Below, one piece after another: positions 1 through 7,769 of a stretch of 64,000 bases of DNA (the stretch's first letter is position 1; each line of letters starts with the position of its first letter). Location of the stretch: the NCBI GenBank assembly GCA_030601885.1, contig JAUWAU010000004.1, positions 1 through 64,000 of the forward strand. The letters are read 5' to 3'. Both the position numbers and the translations under genes were made by a program. The notes below the pieces were generated by a model. It saw only the letters and a program-made list of their open reading frames with translations, did no database searches and had not been told where the DNA came from. The stretch is from Armatimonadota bacterium (GTDB lineage: Bacteria; Armatimonadota; Zipacnadia; JAUWAU01).

Positions 1-90
1 TGTGCCGCGCCGGCAGGTCTCACGTCTATTCGCAGTATGTTACAGAGATTTACAGTATCGTAATGCCATGAACGCTTCTGTGTTTTTGAG

Positions 91-330
91 GCAGCTCTCC
101 ATGGCGCGTTGGGCCACTCGGAAACGATGAAGTCGCCGACGTGCCATAGCCGCGTTGGCGACGGCGCGATGTCTGGGCTCGCGCACGGCCCGTGGGAGCG
201 CTGAGACGGGGCTGTGGCCCCGACCTCTCCGAGTCGGGACAGTGGCGAGCCACGCTCCGTCGCCAAAGCGGCTATGGCGCGTCGGCGACAGGTACTCGCC
301 TACAGAAAGGCACACGACCGAATCTTCGAA
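91..330 (+). repeat. Dispersed repeat copy A (core CCGGAAACGATGAAGAT family)
   Basis: Starts with GCAGCTCTCCATGGCGC, then a short GC hairpin and the core (here CTCGGAAACGATGAAG at 118-132). It closes with AATCTTCGAAGCAG at 321-334, where copy B begins, so the two copies are tandem and share the GCAG junction. The insert carries a 32-bp inverted repeat and a module CTCGCCTACAGAAAGGCACA that recurs near 45910 and, inverted, near 59805. ORFs drawn through here are products of the repeat. Confidence 0.8.
133..288. repeat. 32-bp inverted repeat inside copy A
   Basis: The arm at 133-164 (starts TCGCCGACGTGCCATAGCCG) and the arm at 257-288 are near-perfect reverse complements with two mismatches, flanking about 92 bases. 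A related sequence occurs at 51753-51870, where the TTGGCGACGGC part appears twice in direct orientation. It could be a MITE-like insertion or a long RNA hairpin. There is no coding signal. Confidence 0.75.
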
Positions 331-470
331 GCAGCTCTCCATGGCGCATTGCGCCACCCGGAAACGATGAAGATGGTGCAGGGGGCGCCAGAGCCCCGCT
401 GGCCACAGCAGCCAGGCGGGGGACGGAGACCCCGCGCTACAACGCCACCGCAGCCAAATCTTCGAAGCAG
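331..470 (+). repeat. Dispersed repeat copy B
   Basis: Begins GCAGCTCTCCATGGCGCATT, has the intact core CCCGGAAACGATGAAGAT at 357-374, a GC-rich insert of about 80 bases different from that of copy A, and ends AAATCTTCGAAGCAG at 456-470. GAAGAT of the core can pair with ATCTTC at the end, closing a stem around the insert. Confidence 0.8.
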
Positions 471-491
471 ACGCCGCCCGCAAAAAAACGC

Positions 492-520
492 TTGACAGGC
501 ATGTCGGTCATCCCTATAAT
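492..520 (+). promoter_or_regulatory. Perfect sigma70-type promoter
   Basis: TTGACA at 492-497, a 17-base spacer and TATAAT at 515-520: an exact consensus housekeeping promoter, the strongest in the window. The expected start is near 527. No convincing ORF follows, but a terminator-like hairpin with a T tract does (771-791). Confidence 0.85.
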
Positions 521-526
521 GCAGTA

Positions 527-791
527 GAGGCCTGTGCAGGAATTGTGGCCAAAACGTTAACAGACCTGCATCGATCGTCGCAGCACAGTGTGGCCCGGAA
601 GCCCGCAGTGCCCAGGATTCGAGCGCTGACATACTTGCCGTCGTCCAGTTGCTGCAGCAAATGAAGCGCCCCTCCGCAGGCCTCAGCTTGCTCATCGGTG
701 TTAGGCGCCATCTCCCAGAGTCCGGTGGGCGAGCCCTTTCTGTATGAGCCGAGTTCGGCCTCCTTCCCAGAGCCGAGCTCGGCTTGTTTTT
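527..791 (+). ncRNA. Candidate small RNA of about 265 nt
   Basis: The stretch lies between a perfect promoter (492-520) and a hairpin plus T-tract (771-791). ORFs inside are short and lack Shine-Dalgarno sequences; the best, 28 codons from 661, has none. GAGGCC near the 5' end can pair with GGCCTC near 757, a possible closing helix. I do not see the conserved sequences of SRP RNA, RNase P RNA, tmRNA or 6S RNA. The 5' boundary is inferred from the promoter. Confidence 0.5.
771..791 (+). terminator. Probable intrinsic terminator of the candidate small RNA
   Basis: AGCCGAGCTCGGCT is a perfect palindrome (5-bp stem and 4-base loop in practice) followed by TGTTTTT. A second hairpin, GCCGAGTTCGGC, lies just upstream. 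The stem is short, so strength is uncertain. The next 170 bases, up to 966, show nothing I can name. Confidence 0.55.
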
Positions 792-965
792 CCAATACCC
801 CATGGCCGGCTCTATCGCGCCGACGATCTCGTGGCGCCTGTCTCATCCGGCACTCTCACCCGGCCTACGCCGTCTGAATGAGACCTGGAAGGTGAGCCCA
901 CGCCGACCGGGGAACACGCTCGCGACACTGCGCTCCATCGGCATCCTGGACTGTACCCGACCACC

Positions 966-1352
966 ATGAGGCATCGCCGACGCAACACGCTCGAGAGCCT
1001 CGCTAGATTCCGCACGGCAGCGGCAGCCATAGCGGTGGGAGGCTTGCTGGCGGCCATCGGCGGCTGCCGCAGCGCCCCGCCCACGCCACCACCACAACCG
1101 CCGCCGCCGACCGGGCCACCGGCGTACTTCATCGCGGACCGCAACACGCGCGTCTATCACCGGCCTGAGTGCTCACATCTGCCTCCTACGGAGCGTCAAG
1201 TGCGTCTCGACCCGAATATGCTCGAGCTGACCAAGTCGCTGCACACGCCGTGCGAGTTCTGCAAGCCCAACGAAAGCAGTGCCGGCCGGCCGCCCAAGGG
1301 TCCGATGCCCCCGTCACCGCCGACCCCGGCGCCAGGCAACAAGATCCATTGA
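966..1352 (+). CDS. Lipoprotein with proline-rich linker and Ada-like Cys metal-binding motif
   Basis: A 128-residue exported protein. Residues 16-36 are a hydrophobic signal ending in IGGC, a plausible lipobox, so Cys36 would carry the lipid anchor. A proline-rich linker (about 40-55) follows, then a domain with VYHRPECSHL near 65 and PCEFCKP near 95. This His/Cys pattern resembles the small metal-binding module related to the N-terminus of Ada, often fused to nucleases or surface proteins. The C-terminal tail is again Pro-rich. It is followed after 13 bases by the glycosyltransferase gene, so the two may be cotranscribed. The function is unknown; the domain assignment is by motif only. Confidence 0.65.
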   Translation: MRHRRRNTLESLARFRTAAAAIAVGGLLAAIGGCRSAPPTPPPQPPPPTGPPAYFIADRNTRVYHRPECSHLPPTERQVRLDPNMLELTKSLHTPCEFCKPNESSAGRPPKGPMPPSPPTPAPGNKIH

Positions 1353-1365
1353 GGGGCGTGCGACG

Positions 1366-2508
1366 GTGAAGATCCTGGTCGTCAGCCACGCCTGCGTGGT
1401 CGATGTGAATCAGCAGCTTCTGGTGGAGCTCGAGGGCCATCCAGACGTGCAGTTGACTCTCATCGCCCCCGAGCGCTGGCGCTCCGACATCCGCGGTGAC
1501 GTGCACTTCCGCCAACTCGAGCACCTCCGGGCTGACGTGCGACTGCAGCCGGTCGTGCTCTCAGGACATATAAACCTACATCTATACCGGGGACTGCGTC
1601 AGGCATTGCGCAACGAACACTACGACGTGATGTACCTTGACGAGGAGCCCTACAGTCTCGCCGCATGGCAGTTCTCGCGGCTGAAATCTCGGCTCCGGGC
1701 GAAGCTCCTCGTCCACAGCAAGCAGAACATTTTCCGCCGCTACCCTTTCCCCTTCTCCTGGCTGCAGCGACAGGTGCTGCGCACCAGCGATTGCGTGGCT
1801 GTCGCCAACCTGGAATGCAGAGAAGTGCTTCGCCGAAAGGGACGCCGTGGCGAAATTCCCGTCCTCCCCATGGCCGTCGATCCGGAGCGCTTCCATCCGC
1901 AGGACGGCGCCCCATTCCGAGCAGCGTTGGGGCTCGACAGGTTCGTCATCGGATACGTCGGCAGGCTGACGCCTGAAAAGGGAGTGCCGGATCTGATGGC
2001 GGCAATGGAGCAGCTATGGGCCGAGGCCGGGCAGGATTTTCAGGCGCTCTTTGTCGGCAGCGGCCCTCTGGAGGGAGCGGTACGAGAGCTCGCCGAGCGT
2101 GCCGGGCCCGGCCGCGTCGTCGTGCAGAGCGCCGTGGCGCACGATGCCGTGCCGGACACCATGAGCTGCATGGACCTGCTCGCGCTCCCGTCGCGCACGA
2201 CACCGCACTGGAAGGAGCAGTTCGGCCGGGTCATTATCGAGGCGCTTTGCTGTGGCGTACCCGTCCTGGGATCCGATTCCGGGGAGATCCCCGTGCTGCT
2301 GCGCCGCACGGGCGGCGGCATCGTCTTCCGAGAAGGAGACGTAGCGGACCTGGCTGCCAAGCTGCAGAGGGCCATGGCGGAGCGAGATCGCCGGCGCACT
2401 CAAGCCCTGGAGGCCCGCGGGCTCATCCAGGCCACGTACAGCTACGCCGCGGTGGCCGAGAAGCTGTATAAGCTGTGTCGCCGCCTGGCGGCTGAGCCGG
2501 CGCGCTGA
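1366..2508 (+). CDS. Glycosyltransferase family 4
   Basis: A 380-residue GT-B fold glycosyltransferase, probably cytoplasmic, moving a sugar from a nucleotide donor to a lipid or polysaccharide acceptor. The N-terminal acceptor half starts VKILVVSH. The C-terminal donor half has VIGYVGRLTPEKGV near residue 185 and the GT4 signature EQFGRVIIEALCCGVPVLGS, with the two glutamates of the EX7E motif. I chose GTG 1366 because the family N-terminus begins there and GAGGGG lies 9-10 bases upstream; the open frame extends further 5' but overlaps the lipoprotein gene. Substrate cannot be read from sequence. Confidence 0.88.
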   Translation: MKILVVSHACVVDVNQQLLVELEGHPDVQLTLIAPERWRSDIRGDVHFRQLEHLRADVRLQPVVLSGHINLHLYRGLRQALRNEHYDVMYLDEEPYSLAAWQFSRLKSRLRAKLLVHSKQNIFRRYPFPFSWLQRQVLRTSDCVAVANLECREVLRRKGRRGEIPVLPMAVDPERFHPQDGAPFRAALGLDRFVIGYVGRLTPEKGVPDLMAAMEQLWAEAGQDFQALFVGSGPLEGAVRELAERAGPGRVVVQSAVAHDAVPDTMSCMDLLALPSRTTPHWKEQFGRVIIEALCCGVPVLGSDSGEIPVLLRRTGGGIVFREGDVADLAAKLQRAMAERDRRRTQALEARGLIQATYSYAAVAEKLYKLCRRLAAEPAR

Positions 2509-2521
2509 CCGGCGCCGCACG

Positions 2522-3079
2522 CTACGGTGTCGGTTGCCCCTGTGGCTCCGGCGTCGCGCCGGGCGGGGCGATGTCCTCCTGCCGTGCCTGAAGCGCTGCC
2601 TCCACCCTTGCGATGCGCCGCTCCAGACTGCGGTAGTCGTTCCGCATCCCCGTGAGGCTCTTCTCCAGCGTCGCGGTTCGGCCACCGAGTTCGTGCGTGT
2701 CGTCCTGTAGGTCGGCCACATCGTCTTCGATGTCGGTGAGCTCGTTCTTGATCTCATGGGCGAAGCGTTCGATAACCCTCGCGATGTCCGTGTCACTCGC
2801 GGCGGGGCCGGGCGGCCCCATGGGTCCACGAAGGCGCTCGTCGCGGACCAGCGCCTCGGCCGTCCGGTAGATCGCCACGGCCAGCTCACCACGATTCACC
2901 ACACGCTTGGGGTGGAATTTGCCGTCCGGATAGACGGTCAATATACCGCGCTCGACGGCGAAGTCGTACGCCTCCGGGGGCACGGCCTTTCGGGCGCCCC
3001 AGCCGGCCGCGACGGCAGCGGCGAGCACGGAGACAGCCACTGCAACGGCGATAGCGAAGCGACGCAGACGTGAGCTCAT
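2522..3079 (-). CDS. SLH-motif surface protein with collagen-like and coiled-coil segments
   Basis: A 185-residue protein with an N-terminal hydrophobic segment (about 8-27). One SLH-like motif follows (FAVERGILTVYPDGKFHPK then NRGELAVAIYR), then a short Gly-Pro-Pro collagen-like stretch (GPMGPPGPA) and a long amphipathic coiled coil (about 95-165), ending in a Pro-rich tail. Single SLH domains followed by coiled coils are known from outer-membrane tethering proteins of diderm Terrabacteria, which bind peptidoglycan-linked polymers; a tethering role here is inference. ATG 3079 is chosen for its AGGGAGG Shine-Dalgarno 7 bases upstream. A dispersed repeat sits immediately upstream, in the expected 5' region. 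Confidence 0.75.
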   Translation of the reverse strand: MSSRLRRFAIAVAVAVSVLAAAVAAGWGARKAVPPEAYDFAVERGILTVYPDGKFHPKRVVNRGELAVAIYRTAEALVRDERLRGPMGPPGPAASDTDIARVIERFAHEIKNELTDIEDDVADLQDDTHELGGRTATLEKSLTGMRNDYRSLERRIARVEAALQARQEDIAPPGATPEPQGQPTP

Positions 3080-3100
3080 CGCTGTTCCCTCCCTACGGGT

Positions 3101-3220
3101 GCAGTTCTTCATGGCCCTTTGGGCCACCCGGAAACGATGAAGATGTGCATGGGCTGTAACCCACCGGAGCGAGCCGCTCCGGCTACAAAGGGTAGGCGGA
3201 GGGCTAAATCTTCGGGGTAG
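3101..3220 (+). repeat. Dispersed repeat copy C
   Basis: GCAGTTCTTCATGGCCC, the hairpin GGCCCTTTGGGCC, core ACCCGGAAACGATGAAGATG at 3126-3145, an insert containing the REP-like hairpin CGGAGCGAGCCGCTCCG, and the closing AAATCTTCGGGGTAG at 3206-3220. The copy is intergenic, upstream of the SLH gene and downstream of sdhB. Confidence 0.85.
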
Positions 3221-3320
3221 TGCGCGTATAGAGCCGTCCATCGGGTGAGGCGGTCTCCGCACGAAATGCCGACCCGGCGAGGCGCGGCGCCCGGCACGTT
3301 GACCTGGGGAAGCCGTCCTG

Positions 3321-4169
3321 CTACTCGTTCGTCGTGACAGTGTGGGGCGGTGGCTCGGGGATCTCTGGTCGGCGCTCGACATCCTCCGGCGGCTCCAGCA
3401 CGGCGCTCGGCTCCCGGTGCCGTCGCAGCCGCAGGTAGTCGAACACCAACTCGCGCTTGAGGAGCTGAATGGCCCGGGCCGGGTCCACACCCTTCGGGCA
3501 GACATTGGAGCACTCGCCGGCGTAATGGCAACTGAACACGCCGCCCCGACCTGCCACAGCCTCCTTGCGGTCGTGGAATCCTGCATCGCGTGAGTCGGCA
3601 TTGTACCGATGCGCCTGGCTCAGCGCCATGGGGCCGATGTACTTGTCGTCAGTGGACACCGTGGGGCACGCCGAGACACACAGGGCGCACCGGATACAGT
3701 AGCTGAACTGGAGGTAATTCAGGAGCTGTTCCGGCGACTGGAAGAACTCGCCGGTCGGATTCTCGAGCTCTGGCTCATCCTGCCGCTGCAAGTGAGGCTG
3801 CACCGACCGATGCCGCTCGAAGAAGCCCCTGAGGTCGGGCACCAGATCGCGTACGACGTCGAAGTTGGGCATCGGGGCCACGGTGAGCACTCGCTTCGTT
3901 ACCTCGAGAATCTGGGTGTTGCAGGCCAGCGCCGGCCTGCCATTGATGAGCATCCCGCAGGACCCGCACACCGCCATGCGGCAGGAGAAGCGATAGCAGA
4001 GGGTGGAGTCCTGCATCTCCTTGAGAGCGTGTAGTCCGTCCAGGACGGTCGTGCCGGGCTCGACGTGCAGCGTATACTGCTGGCGCCAGCACCGCGATTC
4101 CTCTCGTTCGGGGTCGTACCGATCGATGTAGATGATGATGTCGCGTGGCTCGTGCTCAGACTGTCTCAT
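3321..4169 (-). CDS. sdhB: Succinate dehydrogenase / fumarate reductase iron-sulfur subunit
   Basis: A 282-residue electron-transfer subunit of complex II, passing electrons from FAD on SdhA to the membrane quinone site. All three cluster motifs are visible: the plant-type 2Fe-2S set CRMAVCGSCGMLINGRPALAC (about 62-82), the 4Fe-4S motif CIRCALCVSACP (about 157-168), and the 3Fe-4S motif CHYAGECSNVCPKGVDP (about 214-230). The C-terminal tail of some 30 Pro-rich residues is longer than in textbook SdhB. It is last in the operon sdhA-sdhC-sdhD-sdhB, 9 bases after the preceding stop. The assignment is secure; the direction of catalysis is not readable from sequence. Confidence 0.95.
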   Translation of the reverse strand: MRQSEHEPRDIIIYIDRYDPEREESRCWRQQYTLHVEPGTTVLDGLHALKEMQDSTLCYRFSCRMAVCGSCGMLINGRPALACNTQILEVTKRVLTVAPMPNFDVVRDLVPDLRGFFERHRSVQPHLQRQDEPELENPTGEFFQSPEQLLNYLQFSYCIRCALCVSACPTVSTDDKYIGPMALSQAHRYNADSRDAGFHDRKEAVAGRGGVFSCHYAGECSNVCPKGVDPARAIQLLKRELVFDYLRLRRHREPSAVLEPPEDVERRPEIPEPPPHTVTTNE

Positions 4170-4178
4170 GGCTTTTCG

Positions 4179-4553
4179 CTAGGCGCCCATTCCGTTGATG
4201 TGGATGACGATGTTGGCTACGCTCCCCACGGCAAACAGCACCAGGCCGATCGTCCACAGCGCGATGGTGACGAATTGCTCCATGCGCGGTCTCAGATCCA
4301 GCTCGAGCAACAGTATGCGGGTCCCGTACAGGCCGTGATACAGCGCCGCGCCGAGCAGAACGATGTACGTCACCATGAAGAAGGGGAGTTGGGCGCGGTG
4401 CATGATGTTCTCCCACTCGATCGGCTCTGCCCCACGGAGATTCATGAAGTGCACCAGCCCGTCGAGATGCATAATGAGCATATGCAGCCCCAGGAACACG
4501 AGTATGACAACGCCGGCGATCAGGTGCCAGGTCCAGAAGCGTGTCTCACGCAT
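4179..4553 (-). CDS. sdhD: Succinate dehydrogenase membrane anchor, SdhD-like
   Basis: A 124-residue integral membrane protein with three predicted transmembrane helices (about 10-30, 55-75, 92-115). Helix I carries histidines (WHLIAG, GLHMLIMH) of the kind that ligate heme b or line the quinone pocket. The second helix region ALYHGLYGTR is typical of SdhD/FrdD anchors. It sits between sdhC and sdhB. About 160 bases containing two REP-like hairpins separate it from sdhC, unusual inside an sdh operon. Which anchor is called C or D is by position and similarity only. Confidence 0.82.
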   Translation of the reverse strand: MRETRFWTWHLIAGVVILVFLGLHMLIMHLDGLVHFMNLRGAEPIEWENIMHRAQLPFFMVTYIVLLGAALYHGLYGTRILLLELDLRPRMEQFVTIALWTIGLVLFAVGSVANIVIHINGMGA

Positions 4554-4598
4554 GGTCCTCTCCTAGTGCTTGGCTGCGTAAGCTCGTCTACGAAACCC

Positions 4599-4691
4599 GG
4601 CGGGGCAAGAATGCCCCGCCTACGCGGGTGGGGGCCGCAGCGTGGGCCTAGCGCTACCCAGCTCCGCGTAGGTCGGGCTTTCTAGCCCGAC
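4599..4691. repeat. Paired REP-like hairpins inside the sdh operon
   Basis: Hairpin one, GGCGGGGCA-AGAA-TGCCCCGCC at 4599-4620, has a 9-bp stem. Hairpin two, GTCGGGCT-TTCT-AGCCCGAC at 4672-4691, has an 8-bp stem. They lie between sdhC and sdhD. Similar GGGCT/AGCCC hairpins recur in copy F near 52797. They may stabilise or attenuate the distal sdhDB message. Confidence 0.75.
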
Positions 4692-4711
4692 AGTTCTACT
4701 GCGGACTTATG

Positions 4712-5164
4712 CTACTGCGATTCGCCCATGAAGAAGAAATCGTAGCCCCCGGCCAAGGCGATCCCGGCGGCGAGAATCATTACCACCACCAGCAGCGGCC
4801 GCTGCACGTTGACCGACGTGCGGTATGGGTAGATGGGTGCCTCCGGCCTCCCCACGGCGAAGCCAAGCTCTACCAGCACCAGGCGGATGCCATTCAGGCC
4901 GTGGAAGGCGAAGGCCGCGAAGACAAGGTACTCGCCGATCTTGAACGGCAGAGGGCCGAAGAGCGTCATCCACCACTCCCACGAAGTCTGCCCCAGGGCT
5001 ATGCTTGAGGTGACGACGATGTGCATCAGAAAGTAAGCGAGAATGCCCAGCCCCGTGATGCGGTGGAGGGTGTAGGCGTAGCGCTCGATGCCCCAGCGGG
5101 CGCCGACCGCCCAGCCGCGTATCCCTAAACGCCGACGATAGGTTCTGTTGTTTGTCTCATTCAT
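4712..5164 (-). CDS. sdhC: Succinate dehydrogenase cytochrome b subunit, SdhC-like
   Basis: A 150-residue membrane anchor of complex II with three transmembrane helices. The segment YTLHRITGLGILAYFLMHI contains the HRxTG signature and the His used for heme b in SdhC proteins. The helix near FHGLNGIRLVLVELG is also family-typical. I use ATG 5164, four bases after the sdhA stop; an in-frame start at 5185 would overlap sdhA and adds only seven residues. It acts with SdhD to bind heme and quinone in the cytoplasmic membrane. Confidence 0.88.
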   Translation of the reverse strand: MNETNNRTYRRRLGIRGWAVGARWGIERYAYTLHRITGLGILAYFLMHIVVTSSIALGQTSWEWWMTLFGPLPFKIGEYLVFAAFAFHGLNGIRLVLVELGFAVGRPEAPIYPYRTSVNVQRPLLVVVMILAAGIALAGGYDFFFMGESQ

Positions 5165-5168
5165 GGGC

Positions 5169-6887
5169 CTAATAGGTCCGCTCAACGGGCTTCCACTTGG
5201 TGATAGCCACCGGCTTGTACGCCACGCGGGGGCCCTCGTCGTTGCTCGAAACGAGGGTATGCTTCAGGAAGTTCTCGTCGTCCCGTTCCGGATAATCGCG
5301 CTGCGCGTGGCCGCCGCGGGATTCCGTTCGGGCAAGGGCCGCCACCACGATGATCTCCGCCAGATCCAACAGACACTCCACTTCCAGCGTGTTTTGCAGA
5401 TTGCTGTTGTAGATGCGCCCCTTGTCCTGCACGGTGACGTCGGCAAAGCGCTCCTTCAGGCTTCTGATCTTGCTCAGGCCGGCGGACAGCTCCTGCGTCG
5501 TGCGAAATACGCCAACATGACCGTCCATGATCTGCCGGAGCTCGCGCCGGATCTCGTAGGGATTCTCGCCGCCATCGCGCTGCAGCATGTCGCCGAAGAT
5601 GCGGCGGTGCTCGGCCTGGAGCCGCTCACCCGGCAGATCCGGCATGGGCGGGTTGGTGCGCAGATGCTTCGCCACCTCCGCGCCGGTGATACCACCCCAC
5701 ACGAGGCACTCCGCCGTGGAGTTGCACCCGAGGCGATTGGCGCCATGGACCGAGACACAGGCCACCTCGCCGGCAGCCCAGATGCCGCCGACCCTCGTAC
5801 CCCCGGTGACGTCCGCCTCGATGCCACCCATGGAATAGTGGGCCACCGGCCGCACCGGGATGAGGGCGGCGATGGGATCCAGCCCCAGGAAGTCCATGCA
5901 GACCTCTCGGATCAGCGGCAGGCGTTCGTTGATCTTGTCCGCACCGAGGTGAGTGAGGTCGAGATGCAAATAGTCGAGGCCGCCAGGGCCCTCGAAGCCT
6001 CGTCCCGCCAGGATCTCCGTCATCATCGAACGCGAGATGATGTCGCGCGGGGCCATCTCCATCCGCTCGGGCGCGTACTGCTCCATGAACCGCTCGCCCT
6101 CGGAGTTGCGCAAGTACCCTCCCTCGCCCCGGCACCCCTCCGTCATGAGGATGCCCGACGGGACGAGTCCGGTGGGGTGGAACTGAATGAACTCCGGATC
6201 CTCCAGGGGCAGTCCCGCGCGGTAAGCCATCGCCTGGCCATCGCCGGTGACCGTCTGTGAGTAGGTGGTGAAGCCGTACAGAGTGCCCAGGCCGCCGCTG
6301 GCGATGATGAGGGCCTTGCCGCAGAGGCCGAGGAACTCGCCGGTGGCCGAATCAATGGCCGTCAGGCCGCGGAACTCTCCATCCTGGACCACGATGCTGG
6401 TCACGAACACCTCGTCGTACCGAGTGAAAGTCTGGTACTTGACCAAGGTGTCGTAGAGGGTCTGCATCTCGAACAGACCCGTCTTGTCGGCCGCCATCGT
6501 AGCGCGAGGGAAGCTGTGGCCGCCGAAAGCCCGTTGCCACAGGCGCCCATCATCTCGGCGCGTCCAGGCCAGTCCCCAATGCTCCAATTGACGGAGCTCC
6601 TGGGGGCACGCCTCCACGAAGGCGTCCACAACATCCTGGTCGGCGAGGAAGTCCGAGCCCTTGACAGTGTCCCAGGCGTGGAGCTCGAGACTGTCACCCT
6701 CTTCGGGGCGCAGCACCGCGCCCGTGCCACCCTCAGCACAGACGGAGTGGGACCGCATGAGCTGAACTTTGGAGACGATGCCGATGTCGGCGGAGCCACC
6801 AAGCCGGCGCGCGATCTCCAGCGCCGCCCGCAGGCCCGCGAGACCTGACCCAAGGATCAACACATCATGACGCTGAACGGTTGGCAT
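5169..6887 (-). CDS. sdhA: Succinate dehydrogenase / fumarate reductase flavoprotein subunit
   Basis: A 572-residue catalytic subunit interconverting succinate and fumarate. The N-terminal Rossmann motif GSGLAGLRAALEIA binds FAD. RSHSVCAEGGTGAV contains the His expected to bind FAD covalently. HPTGLVPSGILMTEGCRGEG and RMEMAPRDIISR match active-site segments, and GEVACVSVHGANRLGCNS is the C-terminal FAD loop. Length matches the family. ATG 6887 (MPTVQRHDVLILGSG) is chosen because the longer frame adds a non-conserved leader. It is first in its operon; no clear promoter was identified upstream. Confidence 0.95.
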   Translation of the reverse strand: MPTVQRHDVLILGSGLAGLRAALEIARRLGGSADIGIVSKVQLMRSHSVCAEGGTGAVLRPEEGDSLELHAWDTVKGSDFLADQDVVDAFVEACPQELRQLEHWGLAWTRRDDGRLWQRAFGGHSFPRATMAADKTGLFEMQTLYDTLVKYQTFTRYDEVFVTSIVVQDGEFRGLTAIDSATGEFLGLCGKALIIASGGLGTLYGFTTYSQTVTGDGQAMAYRAGLPLEDPEFIQFHPTGLVPSGILMTEGCRGEGGYLRNSEGERFMEQYAPERMEMAPRDIISRSMMTEILAGRGFEGPGGLDYLHLDLTHLGADKINERLPLIREVCMDFLGLDPIAALIPVRPVAHYSMGGIEADVTGGTRVGGIWAAGEVACVSVHGANRLGCNSTAECLVWGGITGAEVAKHLRTNPPMPDLPGERLQAEHRRIFGDMLQRDGGENPYEIRRELRQIMDGHVGVFRTTQELSAGLSKIRSLKERFADVTVQDKGRIYNSNLQNTLEVECLLDLAEIIVVAALARTESRGGHAQRDYPERDDENFLKHTLVSSNDEGPRVAYKPVAITKWKPVERTY

Positions 6888-7286
6888 GGTTCGAGCTTCC
6901 CGTACCGAGCACTCAGCCACGCACTTCTTTCCCCACACAGCACGCCCGCTCCGGCCCAACGAGCCACATGAGGCAGACGCCCCGGGGGCCCCAAGCCCGT
7001 TACGTCATGAATCCTGGCTCGCGCGTTGCTCCCACACACGCTCCTAGATTCGTCGTCAGACTCCTTTCTCCTTCTTGGCCGTGTCACGGTATGCTGGTAA
7101 CTGCGGGCCGGCCACCCGACCAATCAACTCCCTGTCTGGCCTCCATCGGAACGAGCTTTTCCGGCATCTGAGGGTTCGGCGAAACCCCAGGAGCGACGTG
7201 AATGTATCTGAGCCGCCTTCCCCGCCGGGCAAGAAAAAAAGTCTCCTCCAAGGTCGGCGTGGCCGGAGGGCCCGAGGCCAGAGAAC
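6888..7286. other. Divergent intergenic region, nothing firm
   Basis: About 400 bases between the divergently transcribed sdhA and the orphan ORF at 7287. It holds an A-rich tract near 7230 and GC hairpins. I see no consensus promoter, RNA gene or repeat of the dispersed family. It must contain the sdhA promoter on the minus strand, but I cannot place it. Confidence 0.5.
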
Positions 7287-7769
7287 GTGTGCGAAACTAT
7301 CGGCGAAACTAGCAGAGCGATCCCACATAGGCAAGTGTCGGTAAAGGTGAACGCACCAGTTGACGAGGGAATAGCTCCTGTAGTCGAGGCGCTATCAGAG
7401 TTTCGGGGGGGCCATACAGTTAGCAGTTGTCAGGGATATGCACCCGACGACGAGGAGCCGACGGGGACAGTCGTGTTCGCCTATGCGCCCAGCAATCCGG
7501 CCGATGTGCGCTATTCGGGGGCCAAGGAGCCACCGTGGGAACCAGCAATTCTCGCAGTTCGTTTGGCGGCAGAACTGCTTGCCGCGGTTGCCGATCATGC
7601 GGAACTATCCGTCGCCTACAGTCACTGCCCGCCCCTGCTAACATTGGCTGTCCGGGAGACCGCAGTACGCGGTGTTGGTCTGGTATTGAAGGAGATTGCT
7701 ACGCGTCAGTTCATCGCGGCGGGACCTGCGGATGGCAGTACATCGTGCACAGAATCTCGCAATTGCTGA
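7287..7769 (+). CDS. Uncharacterised protein, start of accessory island
   Basis: A 160-residue soluble protein that I do not recognise. The most structured part begins near VNAPVDEGIAPVVEALSEF and HTVSSCQGYAPDDE; the latter recalls the short Cys motif of small TYW3-like folds, but that is too weak to name it. GTG 7287 opens the frame; GTG 7347, giving VNAPVDEG, is equally plausible, and neither has a good Shine-Dalgarno. Codon use is less GC-biased than its neighbours, fitting an accessory region next to the restriction enzyme. Likely real from length and sequence complexity, but function is unknown. Confidence 0.5.
   Translation: MCETIGETSRAIPHRQVSVKVNAPVDEGIAPVVEALSEFRGGHTVSSCQGYAPDDEEPTGTVVFAYAPSNPADVRYSGAKEPPWEPAILAVRLAAELLAAVADHAELSVAYSHCPPLLTLAVRETAVRGVGLVLKEIATRQFIAAGPADGSTSCTESRNC

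Noticed and set aside
40..527. Overlapping ORFs at the window start
   Set aside because: They translate the dispersed repeats in several frames and recur at other copies (peptides such as HRFRVAQRAMESC), so they are by-products of the repeats.
784..969. 61-codon plus-strand ORF after the candidate RNA
   Set aside because: Starts inside the terminator hairpin region with no ribosome-binding site and has low-complexity composition.
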